The position numbers were made by a program, and so were the translations under genes. Below, piece after piece: positions 1 through 6,592 of a stretch of DNA of 26,436 nucleotides. This stretch comes from Prevotellamassilia sp. (GTDB lineage Bacteria > Bacteroidota > Bacteroidia > Bacteroidales > Bacteroidaceae), in contig JAHAWW010000165.1 of NCBI GenBank assembly GCA_018383375.1, positions 1 through 26,436 of the forward strand, read 5' to 3'. Below the pieces are notes generated by a model. It saw only the letters and a list, made by a program, of their open reading frames with translations. It was not told the origin of the DNA and made no database searches. Within the stretch, counting starts at the first letter, position 1. The number at the start of each line of letters is the position of its first letter.

Positions 1-2
1 TG

Positions 3-3000
3 GCCGCATTACCCACGACAAACAACACCCCTGTAAGTTTGGTGGAAAAAGAAAACGCCGGAACCTACAGCGTTGAATATGCCGGCGTGAACGGCTATTG
101 CAACATCTACGACAAGAACGGCGAGGCAAATCTCAATGCCCTGCATATGGTCAACTGGGACGGCGTGGTGCGCTGGAGCACATCGGCAGACGCCTCTAAA
201 TTTTTGTTGCAAGACGCTTCGGCCCTTGTGACTGCCATGGAGAAGACCTACACCATCCAGAACTTCACAAATGGTTATTTGAGCGTGGCCGACGGCTATG
301 TGGACGGTAGCGGCAATCTGCAGGTGACCAACAACAACGAGCCCGGCAACTTTGACGGACTGTGGTATGTGATGAAAACCAACGAAGGTTTCTATCGGTT
401 CGTGAATGCCGGCGATACCAAAAAGGGTTTGATACTCAATATGACCGGCAGCGAAGGTGATGCCAGAGCTGCCATGACGCCGGCAGCTACAGCCGACGAC
501 AGCGAGGGCTCATACTTCAACGGTACAATCAATCTCGACGGTACGGCCAGCTACATCAAGATTGCCTCTTCAACCCATAACTATTGGAACAAACGCGGCA
601 ATTATCTTGCTTTGTGGGATTCCGGCAGTTCTGTGGGCGACAATGGCTCTACCTTCTACATCAACGAGGTGGTTCCCTCTGATGAGATGCTTTATGCTGA
701 ATTCAATACCGTTGAAGCCGGTCAGCGTCCCACCGACATCAAGGACTTCTCTCTTTGGTACAACGTGCCCGTGGCACACACCGGCGTGAGCGATACTTGG
801 ATGGAGTATGCCCTGCCTTTGGGTAACGGACAGATTGGCACGACCATTCGTGGCGGACTCTTCAAAGACGAAATCCAGTTCAACGAAAAGACACTCTGGG
901 CCGGCACCACTGCCAACAGCAACCAGGGCTACTTCCAGAACTTCGGTTCTATCAAAGTAATCGACAAGAGCGGCAGCTTCTCGCTCGAAGATGACAGCAA
1001 GCCCGTCAAGGCTTACGCCCGCTATCTCGACATCATCGACGGCGTGGGAGGCGTGAACTACAAGAGCAGCGACGAGGCCACAAGCTACAAGCGCCGCTAC
1101 TTCGTTTCTGCCACCGACCAAGTGTTTGTGGCTCACTATGAAGCTGAAGGCACTGACAAACTGACATTTAATATCACCTATGCTCCCGACAAGTTGATTA
1201 ACGCCAGCGACGTGACTTATGCCGACGGCATGGCCTCTTTCAATGGTCAGCTCAACGTGGTGGCATACAACACGGCCTTCAAGGTATTGGCCAACGACGG
1301 TGCGACCGTGACGACCGACAGCGAAGGCATTCACGTTTCGGGCGCTGACTGGGTGAACATTGTGATGGCTGCTGCCACCGACTATGACGCAACCAAGTCT
1401 GGCTGCGTGAGCGGTGAAACTGCCGACCAAATTGCCGAGAAGGTGCAAGCACGCATTGCTGCCGCCGCAGCCAAAGACTATGCCACACTGCTGAACTCAC
1501 ACGTGGCCAAGCACAGCGAACTGATGAACCGCACCCAACTCACACTGGGCACTGTCAGCGACAAAACGACCGAAGACCTCATCAAGTTCTACAACGCAGC
1601 CGCCGACAACAAAGTGTCGCCCGAAGGCCTCTTCCTTGAAAGCCTCTACTTCCAATATGGCCGTTACATGACCATCGGTGCCAACCTCGACACGACCATC
1701 CACGCTCCCAGCAACTTGCAGGGTATCTGGAACGACCGCTCTAACACCAGCTTCTGGCACTGCGACGTACACGCAGACATCAATGTCGAGATGAACTACT
1801 GGCCTGCTGACCCCACCAACCTCAGCGAAATGCATCGCCCCTTCCTCGACCACATTATCGACTTGGCCTCTGCACCCAACTCGCCTTGGGCTGCCTTGGC
1901 TACGAAGATTGCCGGCAAGGCCGGTGGCTGGACCGTGGCTGTTGAAAACAACATCTTCGGTGGTACGTCTACCTGGTGCAACTCCAGCATCAAGACCTGC
2001 GGCGCTTGGTATGTAACCCACCTGTGGCGCTACTACAAGTACACGCTCGACCGCGACTTCTTAAAGAAGGCTCTGCCCGTGATGTATGACTATGCGCTCT
2101 TCACCAAGAACATCTCTACGCTCGACGCCAACGGCAAGTATGAAATAAAGAACGAATGGAGCCCCGAGCACGGTCCCACTGATGTGACGGCTTTTGCACA
2201 GCAAACAAGCTACGAAGCACTCGACGAGGTGTTTAAGGCTCATGCCGAACTGGGTGACGAATCGCCTCTCACGGCAGAACAGATTGCGGCCATTCAAGAC
2301 CTCTACGACAATTTCGATAAGGGGCTTTGGACAGAAACCTTCGACGGCAAGACCATGATTTCTGAGTGGAAGAACAATCCTCTGCAAGACCAGGGCCACC
2401 GTCACCTCTCTCACTTGATGTGCCTCTATCCATTCTCAATGGTCAGCGCATTCGACACCACCGATGAAGGCGCTCAGCTCTTCCAGGCTGCCTACAACGG
2501 TCAGATTGCCCGCAACGGCGATGTAACGGGATGGTCTATGGGTTGGCAAACCAACACCTACGCCCGCTGTCTTGACGGCGACAACGCACGCCGCAACCTC
2601 TCGCTGGCACTCCGTCACTCGGGTTCCTACGTAATTGAGATGGGCAACTACGGCGGTTGCTACTACAACCTCTTCGATGCCCACTCTCCCTTCCAAATCG
2701 ACGGAAACTATGGTTGCACCAGCGGTATCGCCGAAATGTTGCTCCAGAGCTATGACGACGTCATCACCATTCTCCCCGCATTGCCTTCGGCATGGAGTAA
2801 CGGCAACGTGACTGGCCTGAAGGCCCAGGGCGACTACACGGTCGACGAAGACTGGGAGAACGGCAAGCCCACCCGTGTGGCCGTGACCAACAACAAGAGC
2901 GACAACCGCTCTGTAGACATCCGCGTAGCCGGCGAAGTAAGAAGCTATGACATTGCCGGTGGTGAAACGTTGGAAATTACTATGGAAGAAGGTAAATTCC

Positions 3001-3128
3001 CCACTTCCATCCAAACCATCAATCACGGTGTGGTGTCTGAAAAGGCTATGTACGACCTCTCTGGCCGTCGCGTAAACAAGCTCCAAAAGGGAGTTTATAT
3101 TGTAGACGGAAAGAAAATGGTTTACTAA
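3..3128 (+). CDS. GH95 alpha-L-fucosidase-like secreted glycosidase, 5' end cut by window
   Basis: This is a large glycoside hydrolase that probably removes terminal alpha-1,2-linked L-fucose from glycans outside the cell or in the periplasm. The frame is open to the first bases of the window, so the N-terminus and signal peptide are missing; 1041 residues are visible. Counting from the TTG at 39, residues ~70-210 resemble a ricin-type beta-trefoil. The GH95 catalytic part starts near residue 238 (LWYNVPVAHTG, then PLGNGQIG). Family landmarks are QGIWN (561-565), WSPEHGP with the likely acid Glu710, and QIDGNYG with the likely base Asp888. The last ~25 residues (MYDLSGRR ... KGVYIVDGKK) resemble the C-terminal tails of type IX secretion cargo in Prevotella. 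GH95 also contains alpha-L-galactosidases, so fucose specificity is inferred. A strong terminator follows the stop codon. Confidence 0.9.
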   Translation, partial: AALPTTNNTPVSLVEKENAGTYSVEYAGVNGYCNIYDKNGEANLNALHMVNWDGVVRWSTSADASKFLLQDASALVTAMEKTYTIQNFTNGYLSVADGYVDGSGNLQVTNNNEPGNFDGLWYVMKTNEGFYRFVNAGDTKKGLILNMTGSEGDARAAMTPAATADDSEGSYFNGTINLDGTASYIKIASSTHNYWNKRGNYLALWDSGSSVGDNGSTFYINEVVPSDEMLYAEFNTVEAGQRPTDIKDFSLWYNVPVAHTGVSDTWMEYALPLGNGQIGTTIRGGLFKDEIQFNEKTLWAGTTANSNQGYFQNFGSIKVIDKSGSFSLEDDSKPVKAYARYLDIIDGVGGVNYKSSDEATSYKRRYFVSATDQVFVAHYEAEGTDKLTFNITYAPDKLINASDVTYADGMASFNGQLNVVAYNTAFKVLANDGATVTTDSEGIHVSGADWVNIVMAAATDYDATKSGCVSGETADQIAEKVQARIAAAAAKDYATLLNSHVAKHSELMNRTQLTLGTVSDKTTEDLIKFYNAAADNKVSPEGLFLESLYFQYGRYMTIGANLDTTIHAPSNLQGIWNDRSNTSFWHCDVHADINVEMNYWPADPTNLSEMHRPFLDHIIDLASAPNSPWAALATKIAGKAGGWTVAVENNIFGGTSTWCNSSIKTCGAWYVTHLWRYYKYTLDRDFLKKALPVMYDYALFTKNISTLDANGKYEIKNEWSPEHGPTDVTAFAQQTSYEALDEVFKAHAELGDESPLTAEQIAAIQDLYDNFDKGLWTETFDGKTMISEWKNNPLQDQGHRHLSHLMCLYPFSMVSAFDTTDEGAQLFQAAYNGQIARNGDVTGWSMGWQTNTYARCLDGDNARRNLSLALRHSGSYVIEMGNYGGCYYNLFDAHSPFQIDGNYGCTSGIAEMLLQSYDDVITILPALPSAWSNGNVTGLKAQGDYTVDEDWENGKPTRVAVTNNKSDNRSVDIRVAGEVRSYDIAGGETLEITMEEGKFPTSIQTINHGVVSEKAMYDLSGRRVNKLQKGVYIVDGKKMVY

Positions 3129-3150
3129 CCCTCTCCTCTTCTGAAACCTT

Positions 3151-3190
3151 AACGGTTGCCACGGGCATTTGCCTTGGCAACCGTTTTTTT
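3151..3190 (+). terminator. Rho-independent terminator after the GH95 gene
   Basis: An 11-bp perfect stem (AACGGTTGCCA at 3151-3161 paired with TGGCAACCGTT at 3175-3185) with a 13-nt loop runs into a T-tract ending at 3190. It starts 22 nt after the GH95 stop and separates that gene from the carboxylase operon. Confidence 0.9.
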
Positions 3191-3314
3191 CTTATAAGAC
3201 AAGCACTCAACACTACAGACCAATGACGGGAATGATAACTTTAGTCAAAATGCTTTTAGAGGCCTGAAAGCGAAATAATTGCGCACAATCACAGTGAATG
3301 TGCCACCTTTTTCT

Positions 3315-3322
3315 TAACTTTG
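3315..3322 (+). promoter_or_regulatory. Bacteroidetes-type -7 box upstream of the carboxylase operon
   Basis: TAACTTTG fits the TAnnTTTG -7 consensus of Bacteroidetes housekeeping promoters. No convincing TTTG -33 box lies at the usual ~19-nt distance. Transcription from here would give a leader of about 90 nt before the start at 3423. That leader contains an AT-alternating run (3350-3361) flanked by a short TCTCGC/GCGAGA inverted repeat. Confidence 0.5.
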
Positions 3323-3422
3323 CGCGTGCTTATATCTCTCGCAGACACATTATATATATATGCGTATGCGCGAGAAGCGGCATTGAGAAACTTTTAATTA
3401 AGGCAAGATAACTCCTACGACT

Positions 3423-4976
3423 ATGAGTGAACAATTGAAAAAAGTCAAAGACCTCGTTGAGCGTCGCCAAAAGGCACGCCTCGGCGGCGGCGAAGTTGCT
3501 ATCGAGAAACAGCACGCTAAGGGCAAAGCCACAGCCCGTGAGCGCATTGACCTGCTGCTTGACAAAGGCTCCTTTGAAGAGATGGATATGTTTAAACTCC
3601 ATCGTTGCCACGACTTCGGTATGGACAAGAAGCACTTCTATGGCGACGGCGTCGTCTGTGGTTCGGGCACGGTCAACGGCCGCTTGGTCTACGTGTTTGC
3701 ACAAGACTTTACCGTGAACGGCGGCTCGCTTTCAGAAACGATGGCCGAGAAGATTTGCAAAGTGATGGACCAATCTCTGAAGATGGGCGCGCCTTGCATT
3801 GGTTTGAACGACTCGGGTGGTGCACGCATCCAAGAGGGTGTAAACGCTCTGGCCGGCTTCGGCAACATCTTCCAGCGCAATATCGAGGCCTCGGGCGTAG
3901 TGCCTCAGATTTCAGGTATCTGCGGTCCCTGCGCAGGTGGTGCAGTCTACTCTCCCGCCCTCACCGACTTCGTCGTGATGCTTGAAGGCGTCAGCTATAT
4001 GTTCCTCACCGGCCCGAAAGTGGTAAAGACCGTGACCGGCGAAGACGTGACGCAAGAAGACCTCGGCGGTGCCGGCGTACACTCCACTAAGAGCGGCGTT
4101 TGTCACTTTACGGCCAAAACCGAAGAAGAGTTTGCAGGACTCATCCGCAAACTGCTCTCATACATCCCGCAGAACAATATGGAGCGCGCTCCCCGTGTGG
4201 AATGCACCGACCCCATTGACCGCAAAGAGGATATGCTCAACGAGATTATCCCCGACAATCCCAACATGGCCTACGATATGTATAAGGTCATTGGCGCTAC
4301 GGTCGACAACGGCGAATTCCTTGAAGTGCAGCGCAACTTTGCCCGCAACATCATCATCGGCTTTGCCCGCTTCAACGGCCAAAGCGTAGGTATCGTGGCC
4401 AATCAGCCCAGCGTCTATGCCGGTGTGCTCGACTGCAACGCCTCGCGCAAGGCCGCTCGCTTTGTCCGCTTCTGCGACTGTTTCAACATCCCCATCGTGT
4501 CGTTTGTCGACGTGCCCGGCTTCTTGCCCGGTACGGGTCAGGAATACAACGCCGTTATCGACCACGGCGCCAAACTGCTCTATGCTTATGGTGAGGCTAC
4601 CGTGCCCAAGGTGACGGTGACCCTGCGCAAGAGCTACGGTGGCTCACACATCGTGATGGGTTGCAAACAGCTCAAAGCCGACCTCAACTACGCTTGGCCC
4701 TCTGCCGAAATCGCCGTGATGGGCGCCAGCGGTGCCGTGGCCATTCTCAATGGCAAAGAAGCCAAGACCCAGGCGGACCCCAAAGCCTTCTTGGCAGAAA
4801 AAGAAAAGGAATACAACGACCTCTTCACCAACCCCTACAAAGCTGCCCAATATGGCTATGTAGACGACGTCATCGAGCCGCGCAACACCCGTTTCCGCGT
4901 TTGCCGCGCCCTTGCTCAGCTTGAAAACAAGCGCGAGAACCGTCCGGCCAAGAAACACGGCAACATTCCTCTCTAA
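3423..4976 (+). CDS. mmdA: Acyl-CoA carboxylase carboxyltransferase subunit (methylmalonyl-CoA decarboxylase alpha / PccB-like)
   Basis: This subunit moves a carboxyl group between biotin on the carrier protein and an acyl-CoA, most likely propionyl-/methylmalonyl-CoA. The 517 residues match the usual length of MmdA and PccB, with both crotonase-like halves present. Visible motifs are DSGGAR (130-135) and GPCAGGAVYSPAL (168-180) in the N-half, and VDVPGFLPGTGQE in the C-half, which belong to the acyl-CoA and biotin pockets of this family. It begins a three-gene operon: an 87-aa protein starts 12 nt after its stop and a biotin carrier protein follows. In Bacteroidales such sets often serve the succinate-to-propionate route, usually with a sodium-pumping beta subunit. 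None is seen here, so a propionyl-CoA carboxylase or transcarboxylase role is also possible. The substrate cannot be settled from sequence alone. Confidence 0.9.
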   Translation: MSEQLKKVKDLVERRQKARLGGGEVAIEKQHAKGKATARERIDLLLDKGSFEEMDMFKLHRCHDFGMDKKHFYGDGVVCGSGTVNGRLVYVFAQDFTVNGGSLSETMAEKICKVMDQSLKMGAPCIGLNDSGGARIQEGVNALAGFGNIFQRNIEASGVVPQISGICGPCAGGAVYSPALTDFVVMLEGVSYMFLTGPKVVKTVTGEDVTQEDLGGAGVHSTKSGVCHFTAKTEEEFAGLIRKLLSYIPQNNMERAPRVECTDPIDRKEDMLNEIIPDNPNMAYDMYKVIGATVDNGEFLEVQRNFARNIIIGFARFNGQSVGIVANQPSVYAGVLDCNASRKAARFVRFCDCFNIPIVSFVDVPGFLPGTGQEYNAVIDHGAKLLYAYGEATVPKVTVTLRKSYGGSHIVMGCKQLKADLNYAWPSAEIAVMGASGAVAILNGKEAKTQADPKAFLAEKEKEYNDLFTNPYKAAQYGYVDDVIEPRNTRFRVCRALAQLENKRENRPAKKHGNIPL

Positions 4977-4988
4977 ACACACTACGCA

Positions 4989-5252
4989 ATGAAAAACTTT
5001 GAATACCGCATCAACGGCCAAGTCATCCGCGTGAAAGTAGACGACCGCAGAGGCACCATTGCCGACGTGCTCGTCGACGGCGCACACCCGACCGTTGCAG
5101 AGGAAGACATGCCGGCCTATGCCGCCGTCATTGCCTTGGCCCTCATTGAGCACGAAGTCGAAGTGGTGCACGACGACGAACCCGGCGTCATCACCCTCTC
5201 AAGTGCCGGCTCAAGCTGGTCTGACCCTCAGCATTTGATGAACACAATCTGA
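4989..5252 (+). CDS. 87-aa accessory protein of the carboxylase operon, carrier-N-terminus-like plus OadG-tail-like
   Basis: This small soluble-looking protein lies between the carboxyltransferase and biotin carrier genes, with gaps of 12 and 20 nt. Its first 36 residues align without gaps to the first 36 of the downstream carrier protein, with 14 identities by my count (shared M-K, Y at 6, I at 8, G at 10, D at 18, G at 22, I-A at 24-25, G at 31). It has no Met-Lys-Met biotinylation site. Residues ~41-87 (AAVIALAL ... HDDEPGVITL ... SSWSD) resemble the soluble C-terminal tail of Bacteroidetes OadG-family gamma subunits, but the membrane helix typical of OadG is absent. It probably helps assemble the complex. 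The gene is clearly real from context and codon usage; its role is inferred. Confidence 0.75.
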   Translation: MKNFEYRINGQVIRVKVDDRRGTIADVLVDGAHPTVAEEDMPAYAAVIALALIEHEVEVVHDDEPGVITLSSAGSSWSDPQHLMNTI

Positions 5253-5272
5253 CAAAAAGCCCACAAAACAAT

Positions 5273-5734
5273 ATGAAACAATACAAATACAAGATAGGTG
5301 GTCTGCAATACGACGTCACCATCGATAGCATAAAGGGCAACATTGCCCAAGTTGAGGTGAACGGCATCCCGTTTGAGGTGGAGATGCAAGGTTCTACGCT
5401 CGTAGAAGAAGACCTCCCCACACAGGCTGCTGCCGACGCTCCCGCTGCCGCTCCCGCCGCTGCTCAGCCCGCCGCTCCCGCCGCTGCACCTGCTGCAGCT
5501 CCGGCCGCCGGTCCCGGCGAAGGTGCTCCGGTGAAGGCACCGCTGCCCGGTGTAGTGGCCAAGATTTTGGTAGCCATGGGACAGAGTGTCAAGAAGGGCG
5601 AGACCGTTCTCGTGCTTGAAGCCATGAAGATGGAAAACAACATCACCGCCGAATGCGACGGCAAGGTCACCGGTATCTGCGTGGCCGCCGGCGACAGTGT
5701 GATGGAAGGCACCACCTTGATAACGATTGGTTAA
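5273..5734 (+). CDS. Biotin carboxyl carrier protein of the acyl-CoA carboxylase/decarboxylase
   Basis: This 153-aa protein is the swinging biotin arm for the carboxyltransferase encoded upstream. Residues 1-40 form a small N-terminal subdomain. Residues ~52-87 are an Ala/Pro-rich flexible linker. Residues 88-153 are the biotinyl/lipoyl domain, with the EAMKMEN motif and Lys119 as the biotin attachment site. The length and linker fit the MmdC/OadA-type carriers of anaerobic decarboxylases. No biotin carboxylase gene and no membrane beta subunit adjoin it. It is the last gene of the operon; an AT-rich palindrome begins 26 nt after its stop. Confidence 0.92.
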   Translation: MKQYKYKIGGLQYDVTIDSIKGNIAQVEVNGIPFEVEMQGSTLVEEDLPTQAAADAPAAAPAAAQPAAPAAAPAAAPAAGPGEGAPVKAPLPGVVAKILVAMGQSVKKGETVLVLEAMKMENNITAECDGKVTGICVAAGDSVMEGTTLITIG

Positions 5735-5760
5735 GAAATCAACATAAACCCACATTTTTT

Positions 5761-5798
5761 TGGTCTTTTTTGTCATTATATAGTGACAAAAAAGACCA
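5761..5798. repeat. Perfect 15-bp AT-rich inverted repeat
   Basis: TGGTCTTTTTTGTCA (5761-5775) is followed after 8 nt by its exact reverse complement (5784-5798). Each arm carries a six-base A or T tract. It lies between the biotin carrier stop and the promoter box at 5807. It could act as a weak terminator, because only a broken T-tract follows on the plus strand. It could instead be a binding site for a dimeric regulator, since the right arm overlaps the expected -33 region of the next promoter. Confidence 0.8.
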
Positions 5799-5806
5799 TT
5801 TCTTTA

Positions 5807-5814
5807 TATCTTTG
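5807..5814 (+). promoter_or_regulatory. Bacteroidetes-type -7 box for the Lys/Cys repeat protein gene
   Basis: TATCTTTG matches the TAnnTTTG consensus. The expected -33 position falls at about 5784-5787, within the right arm of the palindrome, and has no clear TTTG, so activity may depend on a bound factor. The predicted leader before the ATG at 5903 is about 80 nt. It has GC-rich patches (GGCGGTGG near 5817 and CCGCC then CCACC near 5853-5868) that could pair. Confidence 0.55.
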
Positions 5815-5902
5815 CGGCGGTGGGGTATCACTCGGAAAGCATCTCACTTTGCCGCCAGACCACCACATCATCCGTAAAAACAACATTAAAACTCTGCAAA
5901 TT

Positions 5903-6187
5903 ATGAAGAAATTTATGCTTATGGCCGCCATGGCAGCTTTCTGCCTGAGTCTCGGCGCACAGACCCCCGTGAAGAAATGCGAAAAGAAGTGTGAGAAGAG
6001 CGAATGCTGTCAGAAAAAAGACAAGAAGTGTGACAAAGACAGCAAGAAAGCTTGCGACAAGAAATGTGAGAAGAAGTGCGAGAAGAAATGCGATAAAAAG
6101 TGCGAGAAAAAATGCGAAAAGAAGTGCAAGAAAGCCGCAAAATGCACCAAAGCCACTGAATGCAAGAAGGCTTGCGAGAAGAAATAA
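5903..6187 (+). CDS. Secreted Lys/Cys-rich KKC[E/D] repeat protein, 94 aa
   Basis: I do not recognise a named family. Residues 1-19 are a signal peptide (MKKF, a hydrophobic stretch, then cleavage in LGA|QT), so the product should be exported. The mature 75 residues hold 15 Cys and 32 Lys by my count. Residues 52-75 are six unbroken four-residue units of Asp/Glu-Lys-Lys-Cys, so Cys recurs at 51, 55, 59, 63, 67, 71 and 75. If helical, this would place Cys along one face. There is no CxxCH haem site. I chose the ATG at 5903 because it opens the signal peptide and lies after the promoter; an upstream in-frame ATG at 5783 lies inside the palindrome. Metal or thiol binding is possible but unproven. 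The gene is monocistronic, between its own promoter and terminator. Confidence 0.82.
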   Translation: MKKFMLMAAMAAFCLSLGAQTPVKKCEKKCEKSECCQKKDKKCDKDSKKACDKKCEKKCEKKCDKKCEKKCEKKCKKAAKCTKATECKKACEKK

Positions 6188-6214
6188 GCCGCACCTGCTT
6201 TTCAGCACAGCAAT

Positions 6215-6245
6215 AAAGCGTCCTGACATCCTCAGGGCGCTTTTT
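6215..6245 (+). terminator. Rho-independent terminator after the Lys/Cys repeat gene
   Basis: AAAGCGTCCTGA (6215-6226) pairs with TCAGGGCGCTTT (6232-6243) through 12 bp, one of them G-T, around a 5-nt loop. The T-tract runs to 6245. Confidence 0.88.
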
Positions 6246-6264
6246 GCTATCTGTTGGGAGCACA

Positions 6265-6440
6265 CAACAAGAGACAACACGCCGGGGAAACCAACAAAAC
6301 AGGCGGTCATGAGTGACAAAAAAGCGGCAAAAAAGTGATGGGAACGTAAAGAGACCACCCAAAAGTAGCAACGAAACGACCGGAAACGGCAAAAACCAAG
6401 CGACCATAAGGACAAAATCAACCGGCATAAGGACAGAAAA
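6265..6440. repeat. T-poor intergenic stretch with degenerate ~21-bp repeats
   Basis: This gene-less region lies between two convergent transcription units. The plus strand is strikingly poor in T (about ten in ~175 bases) and rich in A. It contains an exact direct repeat CATAAGGACA at 6405-6414 and 6426-6435, 21 bp apart. Similar looser units (ccggaaacggcaaaaacc, gcgaccataaggacaaaa) precede it. No start codon with a credible coding frame was found. Similar words recur after the tRNA gene near 21490-21560. Confidence 0.55.
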
Positions 6441-6479
6441 AACGGGGATACTGACAGAAATTCCTATCAGTATCCCCGT
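6436..6479 (-). terminator. Rho-independent terminator at the end of the thrA operon
   Basis: ACGGGGATACTGA (6442-6454) and its exact reverse complement (6467-6479) form a 13-bp stem with a 12-nt loop. On the minus strand the stem is followed by a T-tract (A-run at 6437-6442 on the plus strand). It lies about 110 nt past the thrA stop. Confidence 0.88.
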
Positions 6480-6592
6480 AAGTCACAAATAATGAAGCGT
6501 TTCGTTGATGAGAGGTTCTTTTCCTTTCTTCCTAAGGCAAATATACGCCGAAACTCGTGAAAACGAAAAGACAAAAGTTGGGCACCTCACGC

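Noticed and set aside
5400..5530. Repetitive GC-rich tract in the biotin carrier gene
   Set aside because: It encodes the Ala/Pro linker usual in this carrier type and needs no further explanation.
5783..5902. Upstream in-frame ATG at 5783 as the start of the Lys/Cys repeat protein
   Set aside because: It lies inside the palindrome and before the -7 box, and it would bury the clear signal peptide that starts at 5903.
5991..6180. Short near-identical DNA units in the Lys/Cys gene, which could look like a CRISPR or tandem DNA repeat
   Set aside because: The 12-bp periodicity is codon repetition of the KKC[E/D] units within one frame; there are no spacers of CRISPR size.
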